Positions 36,755 to 44,763 of a stretch of DNA of 64,000 bases are shown piece by piece. Source of the stretch: Methanospirillum hungatei (lineage in GTDB: Archaea > Halobacteriota > Methanomicrobia > Methanomicrobiales > Methanospirillaceae); NCBI RefSeq assembly GCF_019263745.1, contig NZ_CP077107.1, positions 2,852,001 to 2,916,000 of the forward strand, read 5' to 3'. A program made the translations under genes and the position numbers. The first letter of the stretch is position 1. The number at the start of each line of letters is the position of its first letter. Below the pieces are notes generated by a model. The model searched no databases. It worked only from the letters and a program-made list of their open reading frames with translations, and had not been told where the DNA came from.

Positions 36755-38480
36755 CCCACATTCCGCAGTTTGTTATGTGAAATAATATTTTTCATGATGC
36801 GTCCCAAGCAATCGAATAATTTTCCGAATCGTTTTATCCAAATTGAGAACTTTGGTGACGATTCTGCCTTCAATCCGAAGTGAGAGTTCTCTAACTCTTC
36901 GAAATAAAAAGAAAATCCAGCGTAATGTTGGTTTTTGAGTTGGTTTACCGGTTTGATTCGGCACTGTTTCATTAGTCTCTTTGAGACTTTTCCGTAACTT
37001 GTACTCTGTTATGGCGTATACATATAGACAAAGAACCATGATCATTGCCAAAGCCTGAATTCTCCCTGTATTTTTGAGAAATACGTCAGACACCCGGAAC
37101 GTTTTATCCTTCAGAAACCTGAATCCTTTTTCGACCTGTGATTGACCTTTATAATAGTTTAACGTGGTTTCAGGATCCAAATCCAGATCATTTGTCGCAA
37201 TAATAAATCTGCCAAGAATTGACTTTTCTTTTTCTAATTCAGTAAAATTTAGTGAGATATCAGCCTCAATAACATATTTCAGTATGAGCGTTTCATCTTT
37301 TCCAGGCCGTCCCCGTTTCTTCTCTAATCGCTCGTGAACTTGTTTTATAGAACAAGTATCAAAAATTACCCACGGGTGTTTCGAAACCCATTCGGCAGCA
37401 GCACTTCTGGCATCGGGTTCACAGGCAAAACGTTTACAGGCCAGGTGTTTTAGGGATTTTTGAGCTCGTATGAGTTCTTTCTCTACTTTTTTATCAAAAT
37501 CCTTCTCTTTTTTTCTTTGTTGTTCACTTGAATGAAAGACAATCCAAGTTTGTCTGACTCCGGCGTAATTGGATGATGAGCAATAGTATGAATAACGACT
37601 GTCTTCGCAGGAAGTGAAAGATTCAGAAGTTTTTCGAAGAGACTCAGCTTCAGATATTGTTAAGGGAACACGTGATATCCAGAAGGTATGAAAGCCGAGC
37701 GTCTGAAGATTTTCTTCAGTATAGAATGCTGAATCTGCTACATGAATGACTTTTTCTGCAACATTGAGGTTCTTTTTAACTTTCGTTATGATCTCAAGGA
37801 GTGCTTTTTTATCAGACTCATTCCCTGAGAATGTCTGAAGAAGAAGAGGAATTCCATGTTGATTGGTTGCCATTCCAAGTGCAAATCGTTTAAGATCCCA
37901 GCGACCATCCTTTGGATGACCATGCGTTATCTCAATTTCTTCAGTATTGCTGTCTGAGTCATAGTTTCCATGGACACTAAAGTTGGTAGTATCGTTATTT
38001 ACTAAATTGATTGCGAATTGGTCTCTTTCAAGGCATTCCGATACAATATGATTGAACATTTCGGTTTCTCCAAACGCATGAATTGCATCTAAAGTCCGAC
38101 CCAGAAGATCATCATTCAATTGTGTTGGAGTGATCTCCTTGTTAAAAAGACGAGTGAGGGAGATATCGGTAAAAAATGCAGGAAAAAGATAAAGCCGCCG
38201 TTCAATATATCCTAGGCCATTTATGACCATTGCTTTAACAATATCGCCATGTGTCAAGTGATGTGGACCTGTTTTTGGAATGAAGTTATCAATTATCTGA
38301 CCAATATTCAGTTCATCATAACTACCAGCAACAAGTCCAAGATGACCGATTGTCCTATCTGAATCTGATACGAAGATATCATCGAAATCCATCGTTTATC
38401 CATAGAGATCGATCAGGAAGTATTTATAGTTAAGCTTTTATGATTAATTGAATTTTATAAAAGGATATGCGGAATGTGGG
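36755..38480 (-). mobile_element. Complete IS1634-family-like insertion sequence, 1726 bp
   Basis: Perfect 13-base terminal inverted repeats, CCCACATTCCGCA (36755-36767) and TGCGGAATGTGGG (38468-38480), bracket one transposase gene and are flanked by AATAT duplications. The internal layout is compact: the transposase stop is only five bases from the left repeat, and its start 75 bases from the right one. All parts are intact, so the element may be active. It sits between trpS and the pheST promoter region. The family assignment rests on the transposase type, size, and duplication length. Confidence 0.85.
36773..38392 (-). CDS. IS1634/IS4-type DDE transposase
   Basis: A full-length 539-residue transposase. 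Likely catalytic residues are D134 (NNDTTNFSVHG), D220 (HVADSAFY) and E421 (YKGQSQVEKGFRFLKD, the Y-(2)-R-(3)-E-(6)-K-like region of the IS4 group). The N-terminal 100 residues resemble the DUF4277 domain of IS1634 members. No frameshift or stop interrupts it. It inserts the element by cut-and-paste, making short AT-rich duplications. Confidence 0.9.
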   Translation of the reverse strand: MDFDDIFVSDSDRTIGHLGLVAGSYDELNIGQIIDNFIPKTGPHHLTHGDIVKAMVINGLGYIERRLYLFPAFFTDISLTRLFNKEITPTQLNDDLLGRTLDAIHAFGETEMFNHIVSECLERDQFAINLVNNDTTNFSVHGNYDSDSNTEEIEITHGHPKDGRWDLKRFALGMATNQHGIPLLLQTFSGNESDKKALLEIITKVKKNLNVAEKVIHVADSAFYTEENLQTLGFHTFWISRVPLTISEAESLRKTSESFTSCEDSRYSYYCSSSNYAGVRQTWIVFHSSEQQRKKEKDFDKKVEKELIRAQKSLKHLACKRFACEPDARSAAAEWVSKHPWVIFDTCSIKQVHERLEKKRGRPGKDETLILKYVIEADISLNFTELEKEKSILGRFIIATNDLDLDPETTLNYYKGQSQVEKGFRFLKDKTFRVSDVFLKNTGRIQALAMIMVLCLYVYAITEYKLRKSLKETNETVPNQTGKPTQKPTLRWIFFLFRRVRELSLRIEGRIVTKVLNLDKTIRKIIRLLGTHHEKYYFT

Positions 38481-38485
38481 AATAT
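38481..38485. repeat. Target-site duplication, right copy (AATAT)
   Basis: AATAT directly after the right inverted repeat, matching 36750-36754. It marks the insertion point exactly. Confidence 0.75.
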
Positions 38486-38745
38486 CCTTTTTTCATTCAT
38501 TTTGTGTGGGTTCCTGATGTCATTCGATATGTATACTGTAGTGGATATTTCATTCTAAAGTCTGATCACTTCTCTTGTTCTGGAAATACCATACAAAATG
38601 GTTTGTGTCCCTTTTCTGCGGGAGATTGTAAGAGCGAACCAATTCGATCATATGGAGGTCTTATTCCCGGTATAATGGGAATTTTTTGCAGGAATCATTG
38701 TATGTTTTTTGGTTATTGTGTTATTCTTTACTCACGATCCCGATC

Positions 38746-38754
38746 TTATAAATA
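38746..38754 (+). promoter_or_regulatory. TATA box of the pheST operon
   Basis: TTATAAATA is a canonical archaeal TATA element. With the usual spacing of about 25 bases, transcription would start near 38775-38779, only some 7-11 bases before the leader-peptide ATG at 38786 and about 215 bases before pheS. It is the best promoter-like element between the insertion sequence and pheS. Confidence 0.6.
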
Positions 38755-38785
38755 CTAATCACTGGTAACATTACAGCAGACTTTC

Positions 38786-38845
38786 ATGAGCAATATCGGA
38801 TCGTTCTCTCAATTCTTTTCCGGCTCATTCTTTTCGTTTAGGTAG
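38786..38845 (+). CDS. Phe-rich leader peptide upstream of pheST
   Basis: ATG 38786 opens a 19-codon frame, MSNIGSFSQFFSGSFFSFR, ending at TAG 38843-38845. Six of 19 residues are phenylalanine (F7, F10, F11, F15, F16, F18) and six are serine. It would be the first ORF of the pheST transcript. It ends at the base where a strong hairpin begins, and its codons TCC-GGC (38819-38824) can pair with the 3' arm of that hairpin. Bacterial pheST and pheA leaders (pheM, pheL) have the same design: a short Phe-rich peptide whose translation senses charged tRNA-Phe. It lacks a ribosome binding site and may be read as a near-leaderless mRNA. Translation is not proven. Confidence 0.6.
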   Translation: MSNIGSFSQFFSGSFFSFR

Positions 38846-38870
38846 GGGTCTGGATACGTTGCCGGACCCC
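38845..38870 (+). promoter_or_regulatory. GC-rich hairpin in the pheST leader, possible attenuator
   Basis: GGGGTCTGG (38845-38853) pairs with CCGGACCCC (38862-38870) over nine positions (one G-U), with an eight-base loop. It begins at the last base of the leader-peptide stop codon. No T-run follows, so it is not a plain terminator. A ribosome sitting on the stop codon would cover its 5' arm, and a 6-base segment of the leader frame competes for its 3' arm. A second small stem, ACAACC-GTT-GGTTGT (38888-38902), follows directly. Confidence 0.6.
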
Positions 38871-38918
38871 TGTAATAATCGATTACTACAACCGTTGGTT
38901 GTCAGGAGATGTATACCG

Positions 38919-39002
38919 ATGAACAACATACAAAAAACGCACATATTGATCCTTCATCAAAAGCAAACTACCAAATCATGTAAGGAGATACGATGCAACT
39001 AA
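38919..39002 (+). CDS. Possible second upstream ORF overlapping the pheS start, 27 aa
   Basis: ATG 38919 has a well-placed AGGAG (38904-38908) ten bases upstream, better than many genes here. It opens a 27-codon frame (starting MNNIQKTHIL) that runs through the pheS ribosome binding site and stops at 39000-39002, ten bases inside pheS in another frame. It could couple translation to pheS or hold back initiation. There is no coding evidence beyond the ribosome binding site. Confidence 0.3.
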   Translation: MNNIQKTHILILHQKQTTKSCKEIRCN

Positions 39003-40429
39003 CTTTGAACGAGAAACGTCTGCTTCTCGAACTTGAAAAAACCGGGACCACAACTCCGGAAGAGATGGGAAGTATTCTTTCCCGGCCTGCTGAGTCAGTT
39101 GTTCAGTATGGGGGACTCTTATCGCAGAAAGGTCTTGCAACTGTTGAACGGAACGTCACAACAACACTATCCCTGACTGAGGAAGGAAGCCGGTACTTGA
39201 CTGAAGGTCTCCCGGAACGTCAACTCTATGATAGTTTTGGTGACTCCTCTTCCATTGCAGATTTGAATGCCCATCCTCATGCAAAGATAGGGCTTGGCTG
39301 GATGAAACGGCTTGGCTGGGTAAAAATAGAATCCGGAATGGTCAAAAAAACCGGAGATGCAACCCTCTCTCCTCTTGAAATCAATCTGAAAAATCCTAAT
39401 GCCGCTCCAGCTGACATCAAAAAGGATCTTCTCAAGCGAGGCCTTGTTATAGAAGATGAATCTGTAAGATATTTAATCTGTATTACTGATGAGGGGAAAA
39501 AACTGGCTGCAGCCGGGATTACACTTACTGAAGAAACCGGAACCCTGACTGCAGACCAGATCAGCTCCGGAGCCTGGAAGGATCTTTCTCTTCGCCGATA
39601 TGATATCACGAAGCTCCCTCGCCCTGTCTGGCCCGGAAAGATTCACCCGTACCAGCGTATGATCGATGAGATGCGACGGATTCTTCTTGACATGGGTTTT
39701 ACTGAACTCCATGGAAGCATCATTCAGGGAGCCTTCTGGAATTTTGATGCCCTGTTCCAGCCTCAGGATCATCCGGCCAGGGAGATGCAGGACACATTCC
39801 ACCTTGCCGGAAAGCAGGATCTCCCGGGAGGTTGGGAAAAAGTCCGTGATATGCATGAATCTGGAGGCGATACTTCATCAACCGGATGGGGAGGGAAATG
39901 GGATCCTGAAAAAGCAAAGGCAACAGTGCTTCGGACTCATACCACCAGTCTTTCTATTCAGCACCTTGCAGGGCATCAGAATCCTCCGGTTAAGGCTTTT
40001 TGTATCGGCCGGGTATATCGTCGGGAAGCAATCGATCCAACCCACCTTCCTGAGTTTGAACAACTCGAAGGCATAGTCATGGATTCGAATGTGAACTTCC
40101 GTAACCTGCTTGGATTTTTAAAAGAATTTTATGTACGGATGGGATTTGAGTCGGTTCGGTTCAGACCCGGATACTTCCCATATACTGAACCCAGTGTCGA
40201 ACCAGAAGTATATATTGAGGATCTCGGCTGGGTTGAGCTTGGTGGGGCAGGAATTTTCAGAGAAGAAGTAACATCACCCTGGGGTATTAACTGCCCGGTT
40301 CTTGCCTGGGGTCTAGGCGTCTCCCGTGTTGCCATGCTGAGGATGGGTCTTACTGATCTTCGTGAACTATACCAGAGTGATATAGACTGGGTACGGAGAA
40401 TGCCGGTCGTTCATGGAGGGCGATGCTGA
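38993..40429 (+). CDS. pheS: Phenylalanyl-tRNA synthetase alpha subunit
   Basis: A 478-residue class II synthetase subunit of the archaeal/eukaryotic type. Winged-helix N-terminal domains (about 1-170) are followed by the catalytic core with motif 2 (FQPQDHPAREMQDTF near 257) and motif 3 (WGLGVSRVAMLRMGL near the end). It charges tRNA-Phe as an alpha2-beta2 enzyme. AAGGAG lies five bases before ATG 38993. Its stop overlaps the pheT ATG as TGATG. Confidence 0.95.
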   Translation: MQLTLNEKRLLLELEKTGTTTPEEMGSILSRPAESVVQYGGLLSQKGLATVERNVTTTLSLTEEGSRYLTEGLPERQLYDSFGDSSSIADLNAHPHAKIGLGWMKRLGWVKIESGMVKKTGDATLSPLEINLKNPNAAPADIKKDLLKRGLVIEDESVRYLICITDEGKKLAAAGITLTEETGTLTADQISSGAWKDLSLRRYDITKLPRPVWPGKIHPYQRMIDEMRRILLDMGFTELHGSIIQGAFWNFDALFQPQDHPAREMQDTFHLAGKQDLPGGWEKVRDMHESGGDTSSTGWGGKWDPEKAKATVLRTHTTSLSIQHLAGHQNPPVKAFCIGRVYRREAIDPTHLPEFEQLEGIVMDSNVNFRNLLGFLKEFYVRMGFESVRFRPGYFPYTEPSVEPEVYIEDLGWVELGGAGIFREEVTSPWGINCPVLAWGLGVSRVAMLRMGLTDLRELYQSDIDWVRRMPVVHGGRC

Positions 40430-42048
40430 TGCCGGTTGTTTCACTTCCTTACAAATATCTGGAGCGTCTGTGTGGAACAGACCGACAGACTATCATAGAT
40501 CACCTCCCCATGATTGGTTCAGATATCGAACGTATCCTCGAGGAGCAGGTGGATGTTGAATTCTTCCCGTCACGTGTGGATCTCTATTCAACAGAAGGTG
40601 TTGCACGTGCCATGCGAGGTTTTCTTGGACTGGAAACCGGAGAAGAGACCTATTCTGTTACTCCTTCATCTATCTCGTTTTCTGTTGATGATAACCTGAA
40701 AGATGTCAGACCTTACATCGCTTCAGCTGTAATCAGAGACATTCACCTTGATAATGAAGCGATCATCAGTCTCATGGGAGTACAGGAGGCACTGCACTGG
40801 GTAGTTGGTCGTGGCCGGGCAAAAGTAGCCATCGGTGTTCATGATCTTGATAAATTGACCCCTCCATTCAGATATTATGGAGCGCCATTAACGAGATCAT
40901 TTGTTCCACTGGATTATGATCGGGAGATGACGCTTGCTGAGATCATGGAAGAGCATCCGAAAGGACGTGACTATTCCCATATCGTGAAAGACAAACCGGT
41001 CATGCCACTTATTGAGGATGCAAATGGCAATGTTCTTTCATTCCCGCCCATCATCAACGGAGAATTAACCAGGGTGACTGAATCATCGACGAACCTTCTC
41101 CTTGATGTAACAGGAACCGATGAACGTGCAGTTATGACGGCCCTGAAGGTTTTATGTACAACTCTCATCACTGCTGGAGGAAGATGTGAAAGTGTAACCG
41201 TCAAAAATTCTGTGATGCCAGATCTCTCCCCGACTCTTCGGGAAATTCATGTTGGATCCTGTAACAAACTCCTTGGGACATCATTCTCTGCTGAAAAAAT
41301 TGCTGATATCCTGAAGAAGATGCGATATGGTGCTGAGAAATCAGGAGAAGATATTGTCTCAATACGAATCCCTTGTTATCGTGCAGACATTATGCATGAA
41401 TGGGATGTGTACGAAGATGTTGCAATCGGAACTGGATTTAGTAACCTTGAAGCTGAGTTGCCTCCCACTTTTGCAACTGGGTGTGAACACCCCATCAATA
41501 CCCTTGCATCATCTGTCCGTGATATATGCTGTGGATTAGGATACCTTGAGGTCATGCCGTTCACGCTTTCAAACGATGAGATCATGTACTCTAGGATGAA
41601 GCGTGAACCTGATCCAAAAGCGCTTCGTGTTCTTCACCCGATATCAGAAGAACAAACACTTGTCAGAACAGATCTTCTCCCCCTCCTTCTGGATCTGTTG
41701 AGAATGAACAAACGGCGCGAACTTCCCCAGCGGATTTTTCACACCGGGGATATCGTCTCTGATCTACAGACGTTCCAGAGTCTTGCTCTTGCTTCAACCC
41801 ATCCAGGGGCTGATTTTTCAGAAGCTTATGCAACTGTTGATGCCCTGATGAGAGAACTTGGAGTTGCATATACTCCAGCAGAAAGTTCTGATCCTGCCTT
41901 TACATCCGGAAGAGCCGTTGATATTTTGGTTAACGGAAAAAAAGTTGGAGTATTTGGGGAAATACACCCAGGAGTATTAAACCTGTTTGATATTGACCAG
42001 CCGGTCGCGGGTATTGAGATTTCTCTTCATCTTATTTTTCAACAGTAA
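40429..42048 (+). CDS. pheT: Phenylalanyl-tRNA synthetase beta subunit
   Basis: The 539-residue beta subunit of archaeal size, with B3/B4 tRNA-contact and editing-type domain (about residues 80-265), B5 (about 270-345) and a catalytic-like core. ATG 40429 is preferred: GGAGGG lies eight bases before it and it overlaps the pheS stop by one base; an ATG two codons earlier is too close to that site. It forms the heterotetramer with PheS. Confidence 0.95.
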   Translation: MPVVSLPYKYLERLCGTDRQTIIDHLPMIGSDIERILEEQVDVEFFPSRVDLYSTEGVARAMRGFLGLETGEETYSVTPSSISFSVDDNLKDVRPYIASAVIRDIHLDNEAIISLMGVQEALHWVVGRGRAKVAIGVHDLDKLTPPFRYYGAPLTRSFVPLDYDREMTLAEIMEEHPKGRDYSHIVKDKPVMPLIEDANGNVLSFPPIINGELTRVTESSTNLLLDVTGTDERAVMTALKVLCTTLITAGGRCESVTVKNSVMPDLSPTLREIHVGSCNKLLGTSFSAEKIADILKKMRYGAEKSGEDIVSIRIPCYRADIMHEWDVYEDVAIGTGFSNLEAELPPTFATGCEHPINTLASSVRDICCGLGYLEVMPFTLSNDEIMYSRMKREPDPKALRVLHPISEEQTLVRTDLLPLLLDLLRMNKRRELPQRIFHTGDIVSDLQTFQSLALASTHPGADFSEAYATVDALMRELGVAYTPAESSDPAFTSGRAVDILVNGKKVGVFGEIHPGVLNLFDIDQPVAGIEISLHLIFQQ

Positions 42049-42101
42049 GGAAACGAAATCTTAAACCCGTTTCCCGTCTCAGCATAGGACATTCACAGCC
42101 T

Positions 42102-42578
42102 ATGCAGAAACGACTCACTATTCTGGTAACCGGCCGGGTACAACGGGTCGGGTACCGGGGATTTGCCAGACTGATTGCAAACCGGCATGGAATTTTCGGA
42201 TATGCTGAAAATCTTCCGGATGGATCAGTCAGGATTGTTGCTGAAGGGGATGAAGACGACCTTGCCAGGTTTTGCGAGGATCTAAAAGCTGATGATGAAC
42301 CACTTATTTTAGTAGAATCACTTATGGTCTCTGAATCAGCCTATGAAGGAACCCTTACTCACTTTGAAGCTCATTTTGGTGATTTTCAAAAAGAGATGTT
42401 TCACCGGTCAGAACTTGGTCTTGAATACTTGAAAGAGATGATCAAGCTCCAAAAGCGGAGCCTGAAGATGCAGGAAGAGATGGTGTCTGCTCTGCGTGAC
42501 ATGAAAAAGGAATCAAGAAAACGCCGTGAAGTTTTGGAACGGGTTATTGAAGCAATTCATACTCAGGGGATTGGTTAA
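42102..42578 (+). CDS. Acylphosphatase-like domain with C-terminal coiled coil
   Basis: A 158-residue protein. Residues 1-90 form an acylphosphatase domain with GRVQRVGYRGF, including the phosphate-binding arginine, and the catalytic-type asparagine in YAENLPDGSV. Residues about 95-158 are a charged coiled coil (LKEMIKLQKRSLKMQEEM), not found in ordinary acylphosphatases of about 90 residues. Hydrolysis of acyl phosphates is possible; the coiled coil suggests oligomerisation or a partner. The stop overlaps the next start as TAATG. Confidence 0.8.
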   Translation: MQKRLTILVTGRVQRVGYRGFARLIANRHGIFGYAENLPDGSVRIVAEGDEDDLARFCEDLKADDEPLILVESLMVSESAYEGTLTHFEAHFGDFQKEMFHRSELGLEYLKEMIKLQKRSLKMQEEMVSALRDMKKESRKRREVLERVIEAIHTQGIG

Positions 42579-42949
42579 TGAAAGTAGAAAAGCCAGCGTT
42601 TCCGGTAGTTGTTGCAAATCTTGCTCCAGGTATGGTTGTAGATATCAGGGCACTTGAACAAATTTCGGTCCGGGAACCATGTGAGATTATTGTATATTTT
42701 GAAAAGGACCTTGCATATAACTCAACATATGAGAAGGATTTGAATGAGTATGGAAAATTTGAGGAACATGAACGTCCATTCATTCATCTCCCTGTCTTTC
42801 TGGAAATTCAGCGGGAGATGAATCCTGCGTTTAACGAGGCACTGAGCGTTATTCCTCTTGGGGTGTCTATTGTCAGGATAGAACAGGATGGCACTATTCC
42901 CAGAGTTATCGGATTACTTCCATTTCTTGATGAGATGGATGTATCCTAA
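42578..42949 (+). CDS. Conserved-looking small protein, unknown function
   Basis: A 123-residue soluble protein translationally coupled to the acylphosphatase-like gene (TAATG overlap). It has alternating strands and helices, one cysteine (C36) and an acidic middle (YEKDLNEYGKFEEHERPF). I recognise no family or catalytic motif. The coupling suggests it works with the upstream protein. Confidence 0.6.
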   Translation: MKVEKPAFPVVVANLAPGMVVDIRALEQISVREPCEIIVYFEKDLAYNSTYEKDLNEYGKFEEHERPFIHLPVFLEIQREMNPAFNEALSVIPLGVSIVRIEQDGTIPRVIGLLPFLDEMDVS

Positions 42950-43147
42950 TCTTTCTGAGATTCTTTTCCAAATTGTATAATTTTCATATATTTTCGCTCA
43001 TTGTCTTCTAATAATAAAGATAAGGTTATAATGAGAAGTCCTTTTAAATAATAAACCCTATGTCGCTATATATGTGGGTAAAAATATATTCCAATTTTTA
43101 TGATCCGATGCTAATATCTTTCATGAAAGAAGAAGAATTTCTGTAGT

Positions 43148-43726
43148 ATGGCAGTCAACATGGGGCGGGGTATTGGGTCCGATATCAGGGAACAGTTTCT
43201 CACATTAAAAGTGATGGCGAATAATATCAAGTCACAAGAACAGTTTTTGATGATGGTGGATCGACAGGATATCATACCTGATATGGCCCGCCGATTATCC
43301 AAGGAAGCTGTATCCTCTGATCTGATCTCGAATAAACGTGTTTTGTTGGATTTTTTGTATAATATGCTGGTTCGAACAGGTCCGGATGAACCACATATGG
43401 ATGTCGAATTTCATTATATCATTATTGGAAAAGGTTTTTTTGAAGTCGACAAGAGTGTTCTCTGGATGGAGGATGTTGAACTTTCAATCCCATTTGAAAT
43501 TGGAGACAAATTTGGGAAAAAAATAGTTGGTGAAGATGTAACTGATGCGGTTAAAAAAATAATGGCTTTTTATAAAGAAGCAGAATTCAGGTTTGACCAG
43601 GAACAGTTTGGTAACCTTGAGCGGTGTTCACTCCTCATTCTCGAAGAGCATTACCCTCAGTCATCATGGCATATCAGAATGCGATTACCTGCAAAAATAT
43701 TAAATGATTATCCGGTTAGTATCTGA
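43148..43726 (+). CDS. Unknown soluble protein, 192 aa
   Basis: A 192-residue protein beginning MAVNMGRGIGSDIREQFL, mostly helical in the first 75 residues and mixed later. I recognise no family. ATG 43148 has no ribosome binding site, but a seven-codon frame (MKEEEFL, 43123-43146) ends one base before it and could deliver ribosomes. TATA-like runs lie upstream (43045-43053, 43071-43078). Its 3' end overlaps the end of the minus-strand receiver-PAS gene by 19 bases. Confidence 0.6.
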   Translation: MAVNMGRGIGSDIREQFLTLKVMANNIKSQEQFLMMVDRQDIIPDMARRLSKEAVSSDLISNKRVLLDFLYNMLVRTGPDEPHMDVEFHYIIIGKGFFEVDKSVLWMEDVELSIPFEIGDKFGKKIVGEDVTDAVKKIMAFYKEAEFRFDQEQFGNLERCSLLILEEHYPQSSWHIRMRLPAKILNDYPVSI

Positions 43727-44763
43727 CCGCTCTTCTTTTCTCCCTGACCTGGGTATGATATATTTTTAATTTCTCCAAGGTTTTTTAGCACACCATCAGC
43801 CCGAGTGACAATCTGATGTAGGCGATATGTCTCTTCTGATGATGCAAGAAAACGGATCTCTTTTATTGTGTCGATTACTTCTTCAAGCAAGTTTCCAGAT
43901 GAATCAGTAATTTCTGTTTTAGCTCCTGTCCCGCTCTCTCCTGGAAGAATAATTGCAACGATAAAATGTAGTACTCCTTTTTCCATAAGTGGCAGCATAT
44001 CGACTCTGTATCTATGAGGTGTCCCTTTTATGGGAATTGGTCCGTTTATTGAAAATCCTTTGCCTTCTTTAAACCGGTTCTTTCCTGAGGCCCATATCTT
44101 TCTACACAATTCGGGTAGTTCGTCTATAGAGGAAGGTGTGGAATCATATTGATTCGTAGTCATCCGATGAAAATTACGGAATGCAGGATTAGAATAGGTA
44201 ATGGCTCCATTTGTTGATAAGAGGATCACTGGGTGCGGTATAGCCTGAACAGCAAGAATACCGAGCCGTAAATCCTGAGGACGAGCAGGTTGAGGAGCAG
44301 GAATAGCAGCTGGAGTCTGGGTTTCCTGTCGACGGTCCATACCTCCTCGTGGTTCTTCAGGCTCGCTTCTTGCTGAAGTGGTTCGATAGAGTTTGTGTTT
44401 GTGTGCCACCATCTCGATATTGCTATACAGTTCCCGCTCTTTAAACGGCTTAATCAGGTATCCGAACGGGCCTGATTCTACTGCTCTTTTTATTGTGTCT
44501 TCATCCGAATGTGCTGTCAGATAAATGCTTGGGATATTATACTGTTGGTAGATCAGTTTTGCCGTTTCAATACCATCCATATCTCCCTGAATTCGAATAT
44601 CCATTAATATGAGATCTGGGTGCTTCTCCCTGGCAATTTCGATAGCTTCTCTACCATCAAAAGCACTACCTACAACTTCGTATCCCAGTTCTTTCAGAGT
44701 CTTCTCAAGCATTACTGATGTAACTGCCTCATCTTCAACGATCAGTATTCGTCGTGGACTCAT
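43708..44763 (-). CDS. Response regulator with PAS domain
   Basis: A 351-residue protein with an N-terminal receiver domain (residues 1-120; acidic pocket in IVEDEA, phosphoacceptor Asp in LILMDIRIQGDMDG, Lys in LIKPF) and a PAS-like domain (about 170-290). The proline-rich linker (about 135-165) is probably flexible. There is no DNA-binding or enzymatic output. ATG 44763 is chosen for AGGGGA upstream; it overlaps the kinase gene by 29 bases, so the two form a signalling pair. Confidence 0.85.
   Translation of the reverse strand: MSPRRILIVEDEAVTSVMLEKTLKELGYEVVGSAFDGREAIEIAREKHPDLILMDIRIQGDMDGIETAKLIYQQYNIPSIYLTAHSDEDTIKRAVESGPFGYLIKPFKERELYSNIEMVAHKHKLYRTTSARSEPEEPRGGMDRRQETQTPAAIPAPQPARPQDLRLGILAVQAIPHPVILLSTNGAITYSNPAFRNFHRMTTNQYDSTPSSIDELPELCRKIWASGKNRFKEGKGFSINGPIPIKGTPHRYRVDMLPLMEKGVLHFIVAIILPGESGTGAKTEITDSSGNLLEEVIDTIKEIRFLASSEETYRLHQIVTRADGVLKNLGEIKNISYPGQGEKKSGQILTG

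Larger units (their letters stand above)
36689..38758 (+). pseudogene. Possible small gene split by the insertion sequence
   Basis: If the element (36755-38480) and one copy of the target duplication are removed, a plus-strand frame runs without a stop from 36644 to TAA 38756-38758, about 128 codons. The first usable start is TTG 36689, giving about 113 codons. The product would be cysteine-rich (about eight Cys) and hydrophobic. I recognise no family, and no ATG is present. The open length across both flanks is the only support, together with the TATA-like run at 36634-36646. Confidence 0.25.

Noticed and set aside
38474-38758. 94-codon frame right of the insertion sequence as an intact gene
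   Set aside because: Its ATG lies inside the IS inverted repeat, so as a gene it is an artefact of the insertion; at most it is the tail of a disrupted frame.
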